From Metaphire vulgaris (taxonomy: Eukaryota > Annelida > Clitellata > Crassiclitellata > Megascolecidae), in the NCBI GenBank assembly GCA_018105865.1, contig CM030836.1:3901491-3965490 (forward strand): a DNA stretch of 64,000 nucleotides. Direction: 5' to 3'. The notes under the pieces are model-generated. The model made no database searches and had not been told where the DNA came from. It was given only the letters and a program-made list of their open reading frames with translations. Positions 54,881 to 63,400 of the stretch are shown piece after piece. Each line of letters opens with the position of its first letter. Within the stretch, counting starts at the first letter, position 1. The translations under genes and the position numbers were made by a program.

Positions 54881-55746
54881 CCGTATTTTCGCGCGTACTG
54901 CCCGCGGGCTATGCGATTTTTTACAAACAAAAATGCCAGGTGCGGGCAATGCGGAGGTGCGGGCAATCTGATTCAAATTCTACAGAAATTGTGTCAACAG
55001 AATGCAGCTCTTTCCAATTCATCTCCTCATACCCTTCCCACCCATTTCCATCCCCCTACTGCTTCACCAATTACCCATACCCATGGTGCTCAAGGGGCAA
55101 ATGAACTCAAGAAGGCATTGTTGTATCTCCCAATACAGCAATTTCATGCATGACTGATTCTTTTTGGTGGAAGCAAGTCCCAACAAAGCCCAATAAAGCC
55201 CCGGGCAAAGGCAGGTGGGTTGTGACAGATGACCTGATCACCTTTAGTGGTACTAACCTGATGTGTCCTTGTAAGTCTGGCATCTGACTAACCCCAGGCA
55301 GCTGACCACCCCCCGGGCCGCTGACGAACCCTGGGCAGCTGACGCCCGTCTAGAGGTACCCAGTACACTGATGGCATTTCGGATACAAAGAGAGTACAAG
55401 GTACAGAAATGCCAGAGACACTTAAGGCTACCATGATTGGTCTGCACAGGGACAAGATTCTCCGCCCACCTCGCCCGGGTCAACCCTCTCCCGCCCCGTG
55501 ATGCCGATCCCGTCCTCGCCCCAATGCTTTTGTCTCCAATCCCCGCCTCGGGCCGCCTGTCACCGTGATGAGAAGGTGCGGACAATGGGAGGGTGCGGAC
55601 AATGGGAGGGTGCGGACAATGGGAGGGTGCGGGCTATGCGAAGGTGCGGGCTTTCTGATTCATATTTTACAGGATGTATATTTTTTGCGGGCTATCCGCG
55701 GGTGCGGACTATCCGCGGGGTGCGGGCAGTACGCGCGAAAATACGG
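54881..55746. mobile_element. CCGTATTTTC-ended element (866 bp)
   Basis: TA at 54,879-54,880 and 55,747-55,748. Inverted ends CCGTATTTTCGCGCGTACTG then CCCGCGG on both sides (~27 bp perfect). Subterminal arrays of GTGCGGGCAAT / GTGCGGACAATGGGAGG are longer on the right (55,574-55,735). The first ten bases match the ends of 25,282-30,684, the rest does not, so this is a family defined by the terminus. No coding sequence; the interior includes Pro/Arg-rich accidental frames. Confidence 0.85.
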
Positions 55747-55803
55747 TATTACTACTCAATTCGTACCCGGTTCCGGCAAATGGCACACCTCAGATTTGGT
55801 ACT

Positions 55804-56090
55804 CAGTGGAAATTGCTTACCTGGTTGATCCACAATTAATTGATAACCAAAGGTAACTGCCATAGAGCGATGGTACCTACTTAAGAAAGGAGCCAGTCCT
55901 CCAGCATCTTTTGATGGAAGCGTCTTTAAATATTGGCAGACACAACATGGCTTATCGTTGTAATTCATTAGAAATGTGTTTTTTACAAAAATTCTTTGGA
56001 AAATTGCATTGACTCGCAGATAAGCCGACTATGCATTTTAAAGCGAATTTTTAGGCATAAATTTCTCGACTTATCCACAAGTATATACGG
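55804..56090 (-). mobile_element. T-family element copy 2, 5' half with first exon
   Basis: Minus strand starts at 56,090 with CCGTATATACTTGTGGATAA (TA at 56,091-56,092), then leader GTCAATGCAATTTTCCAAAG, then ATG at 55,968 and the 49-codon exon ending CAG|GTAAGC at 55,821/55,820. It is cut 17 bases into the intron, at exactly the same base as the 51,175 copy. Residues include CCVC and a SKDAGGLAPFLSRYHRS block. Protein family unknown to me. Confidence 0.65.
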
Positions 56091-56099
56091 TACTCTTAT

Positions 56100-56439
56100 A
56101 TACTCATTTGTCCTTGAAAGTTTTAAATCATCGGCAAGATTTTGCACAAAAATTCACAGTAGCTTTTTTGTATAAAAATTTGGAACTTTGCACAGAAACC
56201 AGCAAGTTTTTAGAGGGAATGTTAGCCTACATGACAGAATACAAGGGCACAGAGAGAGAGAGAGGCAGACCACAGAAAAGATGGATGGACTTTATAGAGA
56301 ACGACTGTCAAGATTTAAATGTAAACCCAGTTCAAGCAATAAGAGCAGCAGAACACAGACAGGAGTGGAAGAAATTGCTGGGGCTGTCATTGTGTGTGAA
56401 AGCATCGCTATAGCACAAAATAAGAAGATCTTGTTTCTA
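56100..56439 (+). pseudogene. LINE C-terminal fragment
   Basis: Reads GRPQKRWMDFIENDCQDLNV and A-I-R-A-A-E-H-R-Q-E-W-K-K-L-L-G-L, the RGRP..RW.D……DR..W.. tail found in RTE-like LINEs, then a stop at ~56,411. Confidence 0.75.
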
Positions 56440-57840
56440 ATATCATCATCAGATCTTGTTCTAATACCATCACCACCATCATCATCATCATCTCAGCTCT
56501 CCATAGATCACAAAATTCTGCTCGAGCGACTCTCTCTCTGGTTTGGCATATCTGAAAAAGCTCACAACTGGTTTGCATCTTATCTCAAATCTCGGTCTTT
56601 TCAAGTGTCCTGTCTTGGCCAAATTTCTCTTTCTCATATTATAGATTATGGAGTGCCTCAAGGATCTGTTCTCGGGCCTGTACTGTTCAGCCTTTACACC
56701 ACACCACTTTCATCTCTAATTAATTCCCTCAAATTAAATCACCAACTCTATGCCGATGACACTCAACTATTCCTGTCCTTCTCACCTCTTTCATTCAATG
56801 CTTCTATTATTGAGCTTGAATCTGCATTCTCGTCAATCTCTGCATGGATGTCATCTAATCTCCTCGCTCTCAACCCATCTAAGACAGAGTTCCTTTTAAT
56901 CGGACTACCCCAACAACTCAAAAAAATTGACAATCCTAAACTAGTTTTAGCTCCTGACACCACAATAATCCCTGTTCCAACTGCTAGAAATCTCGGATTC
57001 AAATTTGACTCTTTTCTAAACTTGAATCACAAATCTCCCAACTTTCAAAAGCCTGCTTTATTCATATTCGTGACCTTCGTCGCCACGCCCTTGTCTTGAT
57101 ATTAAGACTGCGTCCACAATCGCCACCTCTATAGTCCACTCCAAATTAGATTACTGTAACTCCTCTACTATAACCTTCCCAAAGCCTCCATCAACAAATT
57201 GCAATCAATACAAAATGCTTTAGCTCGTGCTGTTACTATGTCACCTAAATTCTCCCATATTTCACCCATACTAAAATCATTACATTGGCTTAAAATAACT
57301 GAACGTATCCAATATAAGATAATAACACTTACACATAGCTCACTTCAGTCATCAAAACCTGTCTACCTTAGATCACTATTAACCCCTCAGCCTCCTCGAC
57401 CCACACACTCGTCATCTCATCTCACTCTGTCACGCCCGCTAAATCAGTCATCCCTGAAAATTTGCAACCGTGCCTTCTCATATGCTGCACCTGAACTCTG
57501 GAACTCGATCCCAGCTTCCCTTCGCACACTTGGACACTTTAAAACAATAAAATCTGATTCCTCATTTCCTATAATTCCCGCACTATCTCCTCAAGTCTTC
57601 AGGTCTAAGCTTAAATCCTTCCTGTTTCTTAAATCATTTCCGCCATAGCTGTAACAACCTAGCCTCACTGCCCTTCGGATATTGACCATTGCCTGGCTGA
57701 TCCCACACCTTTCCTATGGCTATTTTAAGAGAGGCTGAGCGCCTAAGAATAAGCAGCTACTGTTTGTGCTGCTTTCCAAGGCGCTATAGAAATCCACGAG
57801 ATTTTACTTTACTTTACTTTACTTTACTCTCTGCCAGCTA
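56440..57840 (+). pseudogene. L2-like LINE (family C), RT to 3' end
   Basis: 56,500-57,099: S-I-D-H-K-I-L-L-E-R-L, YGVPQGSVLGPVLFSLYTT (motif B), LYADDTQLFLSFS (motif C), LLALNPSKTEFLLIG and V-P-T-A-R-N-L-G-F. Frame changes at ~57,040 and ~57,180, then 57,199-57,648: MQSIQNALARAV, LKSLHWLKITERIQYKIITL, CNRAFSYAAPELWNSIPASL and F-R-S-K-L-K-S-F-L-F, stop. 3' UTR AAGCAGCTACTGTTTGTGCT, GGCGCTATAGAAATCC, TTTAC-repeat tail (57,807-57,830). Motif A is lost at the 5' truncation. Confidence 0.85.
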
Positions 57841-57849
57841 ATAGCTGCA

Positions 57850-58245
57850 ATAGCTACATAGGAAATGTTTCCACTGTTTTCTTTGTTTTGCTTGACTTAA
57901 TGATGTCAATCCACTATTTATTCAGTCTTCCTTTTATTCTCTTTCCCTGTATCTTTATGTGTAGAGCTTTGTATGGCCATCAGTTGATTTCCATTCTGCA
58001 CGTGTACATGTCCAAACCATGCTAATTTTCTTCTAATCTTTTCTATCTTTTAGCTAATCCAATTGTCAGATAACTTCATTTCTTTAGCTTTTGCGATATC
58101 CTTGCCCCAGTGTTTGTCCCAAAGAGCACATTTCTGCTACCATTAGCCTTTTTTCATCATCCTCTTTTTATCGTCCATATGTTGGAGCCATATAGTATTT
58201 GAGGTACTACTATTGTGTTGTATATTGTGTTGTTCTAATACCAGC
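57850..58245 (-). pseudogene. LINE C-terminal remnant, minus strand
   Basis: Minus strand shows L-Y-G-S-N-I-W-T-I near 58,185 and M-V-W-T-C-T-R-A-E-W-K-S near 58,010, fitting the post-RT region (YGS..W…FGHV) of RTE-like proteins in broken frames. Confidence 0.45.
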
Positions 58246-58593
58246 AAGATAATATTAAAAGCTATACAAAACAGGATTAGACAAAAGACAGAAACAGAAA
58301 TAGCATAAGAAAAAAGCAGGATTTAGAATGGATGAGACACTAGGTATTAAATCGTGATTCTAAAAATAGGAATGGAGAAAGTAAGACAACATCAACAACA
58401 TTTACAAAAAGGCTTTATAGGGTTAAAAAGCCTTTGAGAGGAACAGCATTAGTGCACAATGTTGGAAATTGATTACCTTCCTCACATGGTAAACTTGAAA
58501 GGACAATACACATATTAAATATACATATAAAGAAGGACAAACATATACATGTATATAATGAAATGATAAAACAATAACTGGTTTTGTTAAAAT
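58246..58593. other. No gene; possible intron
   Basis: AT-rich. If 58,604-58,793 is an exon, this is the start of its downstream intron. Confidence 0.35.
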
Positions 58594-58603
58594 TTAATTT
58601 AAC

Positions 58604-58793
58604 AAGTTTACCTGGTGAATGCTTTCAGTCATTCGTCCTTCCTTTACGAGCCGTATATATTCTAGTCTGTCACCATAGGAAACTGTCTGATTATCTCCAT
58701 TTGTCTTTAGAAATAAAGAAGTACCATCACTCAGTACCACTGTCCATGTTCTCATCTCACCAAAGTAAACACCGTGTATGCGCTGCTTCACCC
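58604..58793 (-). CDS. Candidate host exon, HECT-type E3 ligase-like
   Basis: The minus strand encodes R-I-H-G-V-Y-F-G-E-M-R-T-W-T-V-V-L-S-D-G-T-S-L-F then NQTVSYGDRLEYIRLVKEGR and M-T-E-S-I-H-Q. The pattern …V.Y.DR..YI.LV…R..ES..Q resembles the HECT N-lobe, where G.N..V…NR.EY..LV…R precedes Q..AF. Immediately after the Gln comes CAG|GTAAAC, a good donor; a possible acceptor is the AG of ATGGAG near 58,794. No stop inside, no TE similarity. HECT enzymes transfer ubiquitin to substrates; which member is unknown. No partner exon lies in the window. Family call is tentative; exon status is better supported. Confidence 0.45.
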
Positions 58794-58829
58794 ATTTTCT
58801 CCATTTCAATCAAAGTTTTAACCTAAAGA

Positions 58830-59091
58830 ATTAGATTTATTTTATATTTGTGTTATAAAGTCAATACAGATATTGAAAAAACTTTCAAGCAATTTTAGAG
58901 TACTACTATCATTAAAGTAGAGTCTCACGAGTATACCTAAGTATACTCGATACCCTAAGGTTCCATGACAATTCGTCTACAGACTTTTCATCTACAACAA
59001 TTCGCCTACAGACTTTTGGTCGACCGACAATAGGTCTACTACAACAATTGGTCTACTGACAATAGGTCTATTGCGCAATTGATTGACCGAC
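58830..59091. other. Short diverged repeats; no gene
   Basis: 58,970-59,080 holds degenerate units of ACAATTCGTCTACAGACTTT / ACAATAGGTCTACT, an imperfect tandem array of ~20-30 bp units. Confidence 0.5.
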
Positions 59092-59133
59092 TAGGGTGAC
59101 CAGATTTCTTTTACACCATTCCGGGATGCCATG

Positions 59134-59442
59134 CAGTGGCATATCCAGGATATCCGGAAGGGGGGTTTTGGTTTCGATCTTGACAAAACTTTGCAAAAAT
59201 TTTCTTATTTTTTCTTTTTATGAGCTGACAAGCAAAAAAGGTCATCACCTTTGTATTCTTTCTAATTTTTTTCTATTTTCTATAGCATTTAGAAATTTTT
59301 TCAATCGGCAACCAGCCAAGTGGGGGTTTGATCCCAAAATTGCGTCTGAAAATGAAAATTATATGGAAAAGCATGTAAAAATTTTTTCGTTGGCAGCCAA
59401 GGGGGGTTTTAACTCCAAACCTCTCCCTTGGCTACGCCACTG
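59134..59442. mobile_element. hAT-type MITE, sister of 48,357-48,672 (309 bp)
   Basis: Ends CAGTGGCATATCCAGGATAT and TTGGCTACGCCACTG; target duplication ATGCCATG / ACGCCATG (59,126-59,133; 59,443-59,450), 7 of 8. Internal sequence (GGGGGGTTTTGGTTTCGATC, GCATGTAAAAATTTTTTCGT) matches the sister. Inserted near the left end of the surrounding hAT. Confidence 0.9.
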
Positions 59443-59853
59443 ACGCCATGATAGTAGTAGCCATAGTACTGTCAAAGCCTAAGTCAAATACATAATAATA
59501 GCAATTGGGCATATTGGTAAAGTATCATACATGCGCAAATTGTGCAGTTCCTCAACTTGAAACTTCCCTCAAGTAAAATATATTTGGAATGCTTTACATC
59601 AAAATGATCCTCTTGTCATCGCAATCATAGTTATGTGTCATTTTTAATTGTAAAAAATGAGCCAAAAAATTGCAAATTTGTCAAATCTATTGCTAACACT
59701 CAATATAAAATTACTTCGAATTAGGCAGTGCTCATGGTAAAATACTGTTAATTTGATACAATGACGATAAACAAATTGGTTGCAATTTACAAATTTACAA
59801 ATGACAAACAGGAGAAAACTAGATGTCCAATAGACAAGACTAGAACTTGATTA

Positions 59854-60473
59854 CCGTATATATTCGTGATAAAGTCGAGAAATTTAAGGCCAATTCACAG
59901 GTTATATATCCTGACCTCGACTTATACTCGAGGCACTAACTGTTGGGTAAAGTTTCCATACATAGCATGTCGAAAATAATTAATTTAGCTAACTGCGTAA
60001 TTATTTTCAACATACGCTACGGCATCTAAATAAAAGTTCACATCAGCGCTTTTAAGATTGGTAATTTATAGGCGCCACATAAATATTAATTAAATATTGG
60101 CGCTACATAAATATAAAAAATTCAAGATTACCGGTAATTAAGACTTTTATATTGTCAAGAATGAGCGAATAGCAGGTTTAAAATTTTCCTAATCGTCAGG
60201 AATCAATCTGGGAATGTGAAAATCGTTCAGTTTCTCGATAGTTCAAAGCTAAAACGCATTTTTTTCATCAAAACAATGGCGCCGCTGCCGCCACATGCCC
60301 ACTTCACGTCCGCCATTGTTCCGACTCTCACTATCACCTCAAGAGGGTTCGCGCGATGACGCCACTTGACTTATTCTCGGGTCAATGACTTTAGACACCT
60401 TCAAATACCCAAAATCTAGGGGTCGACTTATGCTCGGATCGACTTTATCTCGAGTATATACGGTAAACTGAAG
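59854..60473. mobile_element. CCGTATATA-ended element (620 bp)
   Basis: Inverted ends CCGTATATATTCGTGATAAA and CCGTATATACTCGAGATAAA, both followed by GTCGA; TA on both sides (59,852-59,853; 60,474-60,475). Same terminus as T-family copies 1 and 2, but I find no exon inside. Probably a non-autonomous relative. Confidence 0.8.
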
Positions 60474-60671
60474 TTAGAGATATTAATAATTAACATATGT
60501 ATTTTAATAACATTCCAAAGCCATACTCACGGTAGTCTGCCAGTTTTAAGCTTTGCATTGTCATAACCACCAGCTCAAAAGGAACCAATCATTGTCAATC
60601 AAGTGAATAGAATTTACATAAATAAATTTGCTTATATAGCGCATACATGCCAAATTTACAAAAGATACAGT

Positions 60672-60961
60672 GGCAGGAAGATAGCAGAGTGGTAACAACG
60701 TTGGACGATGGAGCAGGAGGTCGCGGGTTCAATTCCTGCAGGAGCCCTAAGGTCAACTCAGCCTTACTTGCTAGAGGGCGGTGGTAAACTGAGGAGCAGC
60801 ATTAAGCTGCAAGGTAAAACGTGGGTCTGGAGAAAGTAATGGCAACCTACCCCAGATGAATGGTTTATTCCACCTATGTCGCTGATTGCCTAGGCCGGAG
60901 ATTAGTGCCGGAACCCAACGCTCGGACTCAAGTATGGGACCTACCTTTACCTTTACCTTTT
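60672..60961 (+). mobile_element. tRNA-derived SINE
   Basis: A box TAGCAGAGTGG (60,682-60,692) and B box GGTTCAATTCC (60,726-60,736), 33 bases apart as in tRNA genes, form an internal RNA polymerase III promoter. The upstream and downstream halves do not pair as a tRNA, so this is a tRNA-related head. A ~200 bp body follows, ending with CCTTTA repeats (60,943-60,960). A clean target duplication is not evident (AGATACAGTGG versus TTACAAGTGG). Only copy in the window. Confidence 0.8.
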
Positions 60962-61169
60962 ACAAGTGGTGCTGTATATTTGTTGGCTTTTATATTAAGT
61001 TCTGATGGTTGCAAAATAAAATAGCAAAAATATAGGTATTTAATTATGGAAAAATCCATTCCGGGACGTCTCATTGTCCCGGAAAGGACCTGTCTGGGAT
61101 GCAGGATATTTTATTCCATTCTGGGACTGTCCCGGCCAATCCGGGACATCTGGTCATCCTATGACCGAC

Positions 61170-61429
61170 ACTTGCTCGAATTGTACATCAAATGTTCCAA
61201 TAATTATTAATCAATGAATGTCACGGAAAGCAAATAATTTCAATTTCAACTGAAATAAAATTTAAGCCAACACATCTATACAATTTCTTTAAAGATGCAC
61301 ATGGACTGGAGATGTTTAGGTGGGATTAAAATGAATCAAATTTGAGTGTTTGTGTCAGCAAAACATTATTTTTGTAATTATCAATTTATAATATTGATTC
61401 ACACCTTTCCTGTGAAATTGAAATTCACA
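61170..61429. other. No gene recognised
   Basis: AT-rich; TTCACACCTTTCCTGTGAA occurs twice near 61,400-61,440. Confidence 0.4.
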
Positions 61430-61449
61430 CCTTTCCTGTGAATGTAAGC

Positions 61450-61730
61450 AGTTGAGGTCGATGCACAGACCGTTCGGGCTCAGATCAGATAACACAAGAA
61501 CTTTGGTCACTACTCGAACCAGCACAAAGATTGGCGATCGTTCATTTAGGACGCTAGGGCCCTACTACTGGAATGCTCTCCCAGCGGAGCTACGGGGCAA
61601 TACCACCTCTTGAGACGTTTTCCTTTCAAGACTTAAAACATTATTCTTTGACCAATCAGCAGCGGCACATTTGTGCTAAAGTGCGCCTATTAATGAACTA
61701 TCTAATCTAATCTAATCTAATATAAAGCAA
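61450..61730 (+). pseudogene. L2-like 3' fragment (family B)
   Basis: Encodes S-F-R-T-L-G-P-Y-Y-W-N-A-L-P-A-E-L-R-G and F-S-F-K-T-(L)-K in broken frames, then GCAGCGGCACATTTGTGCTA, AAGTGCGCCTATTAATGAAC and a TAATC-repeat tail (61,702-61,722). Same family as 18,363-18,631 with a different terminal repeat. Confidence 0.8.
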
Positions 61731-61944
61731 AAGCTCTACTATGCAACTGGCTACCAATATCTAGCATTCAAATTGAATCATCATAACTCAGTCATTTCAA
61801 TTTTATATTTTTACAGTAAGGCATATTTCTATTTACCCAGCTACACATTTTGCCCTTTTGTTTAATTTTATAACAAATTCTTCTAGAAACAATTAAGCAG
61901 TAGTTATAATTATTTAGTGATTGTGCTATTAACCAACAACCAAC

Positions 61945-62145
61945 GGAAATATAAAGTACAGAAATGGAACAGGTCAAACGCTTTACATATGTAGGATGAC
62001 AAATGACAAGCAATGGAAGACACCAAGAAGACAACAAAGAGAAAATAGCAAAAGGATTACAAACAATGGGAAGACTGAAACACATCTGGAACTCTAAAGA
62101 AATTAAAATAAACACCAAAATCCAAATCTCATAACAGAACCTACG
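61945..62145 (+). pseudogene. RTE-like fragment
   Basis: Reads E-M-E-Q-V-K-R-F-T-Y-V-G, then E-D-N-K-E-K-I-A-K-G-L-Q-T-M-G-R-L-K-H-I-W-N-S-K, the region between RT and C-terminus (…EQV..F.YLG…). Ends where the minisatellite begins. Confidence 0.7.
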
Positions 62146-62156
62146 ACTACGGTTTG

Positions 62157-62640
62157 GGCCTACGATTCCATTGGGATCTGGTCTCCCACGGGAGATGCGC
62201 CCTCCAGTGTTACTTTTGGCCCTATTTGGGCACATGGCTTCTTTTTTTGCTTACAGGCCCACAGGGGCTTTGTCTCCCAAAGAGGGTTGGGATTTTTTCT
62301 CCCCGGAAGCTGTGCCCCGGTGGAGTGTACAGCCCCCCAGTGGGGGCTTGGGCTACATCTCCCACGGGAGGGTGTGCCCTCAGTAGCACCTGAAGTCCCA
62401 AACGTGGGGCTGCACCCCTCAGTGGGGCCTACAGCCTCCCTCGGGGGCTTGGTCTCTGACGGGAGGCTGCGCCCCAGTTGGGCCTATGGCCCCCACGTCG
62501 GTTGGGGCTTGGTTTACAACGGGAGGCTGCGCTCCCTTCCAGTAGGGTCTACAGGCTACTGCTCAAGACGGTAGACTGTGTCCCCAGTAGGGCCTACGGC
62601 GCTACACAGGGTACTGCGCCCCCAGTGATGCCGTACAACG
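62157..62640. repeat. GC-rich minisatellite, ~75 bp degenerate unit
   Basis: Six to seven units built of GGGGCTTGG, TCTCCCACGGGAGG, TGCGCCCC and AGT(G/T)GGGCCTA. The composition differs sharply from the AT-rich surroundings. Overlapping open frames are products of the repeat. Followed at 62,765-62,790 by an (ACCTT)n tail, so it may be the body of a retroposed element. Confidence 0.8.
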
Positions 62641-62913
62641 TGCAGGTAATCAAGACGATTCGTCAAACTGCAATGAAGATGCTTTGTCAAATGCTCCGTC
62701 GATTATAAGGTTTTGCTGTCAATGGCAACAACGTCCTCCAACATCTGCCAAGTATCATGACTGACAAACTTACCTTACCTTACCTTACATAGAGAATTAT
62801 TATTTAAGATGGACGACTGGCTGATGGCGGGTACAGCCACGATGATCGTTGTGGCACTGTGAGGTGACCGATCGTTAGTGATAGATCAACGGAGGTTAGC
62901 CATCGGTCTGAAC
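62641..62913. other. No gene; (CTTAC)n tail
   Basis: Contains TTACCTTACCTTACCTTACA (62,771-62,790), typical of a LINE or SINE 3' end. The rest is unassigned. Confidence 0.5.
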
Positions 62914-63400
62914 TAGACCCCTGCACGGGCCGACTTATGGCAGCCCGGCCCGGCCCGTCACTCTTTTGGCCCGGCCCGTTTCATTGCTTTTTCTTTAGGG
63001 TCCGGCCCGTTTCGGCCCGCCAAATTTCCGTCCCGGCCTGCTCATTTGCGATTACAATTTGCAACCTAACTTTTGGAAAATCAGTCATGATTCAGTTGAC
63101 GTTTTAATAACAGTCTTCTTACTAAAATGTAGTGTCTACTGAAAACAACTCATAATGCAACAAAACTGAAGCCCATCGATAAAGTTTAAGCATTAGAATG
63201 CAAAAATAGTATGTTCTCAATGGTGTCCGTGTCCAAAGCAGTGCGACGCTGTGTAATGGTTGCCCCAGCTGTACTAAATGACCGTTCACTGGAAGCACTG
63301 GACGCTGGAATTGCAAGGATTTGCCTTGCCACACTGGACAAGAGTAAATATCCAAGATTTCCAAGTCTGGCGCCTTACTAGAGAGATCAGCGTCATCAGA
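62914..63400 (-). mobile_element. Ac-type hAT element, 3' end
   Basis: Terminus TAGACCCCTGCACGGGCC at 62,914, followed by CCCGGCCCGGCCCGT repeats, typical of Ac-like hAT ends with subterminal GGCCCG arrays. The transposase C-terminus follows on the minus strand. The opposite terminus is not in the window, so upstream coding is lost or lies beyond 64,000; the right limit is arbitrary. Confidence 0.75.
63190..63345 (-). pseudogene. hAT transposase dimerisation domain, open
   Basis: Minus strand: S-S-V-A-R-Q-I-L-A-I-P-A-S-S-A-S-S-E-R-S-F-S-T-A-G, then T-Q-R-R-T-A-L-D-T-D-T-I-E-N-I-L-F-L-H-S and a stop. The I-P-A-(S/T)-S-A-x-x-E-R-x-F-S motif is diagnostic. No stops or frameshifts within the domain. 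Upstream of ~63,390 the frame is not clearly hAT. Confidence 0.9.

Larger units (their letters stand above)
59092..61161. mobile_element. hAT element carrying a MITE, a CCGTATATA element and a SINE (2,070 bp)
   Basis: Ends TAGGGTGACCAGAT and inverse TAGGATGACCAGAT; perfect 8 bp duplication TGACCGAC (59,084-59,091; 61,162-61,169). Subterminal CCGGGA-rich sequence on both sides (CATTCCGGGATGCC; CCATTCCGGGACGTC). No transposase; after removing the passengers only ~0.85 kb remains. Non-autonomous. Confidence 0.92.

Noticed and set aside
60672..60760. Functional tRNA gene
   Set aside because: A and B boxes are present but acceptor and anticodon stems do not pair; a SINE head is the better reading.
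62154..62708. Several Gly/Pro/Trp-rich frames of 70-95 codons
   Set aside because: All three frames are open because of the GC-rich minisatellite unit.
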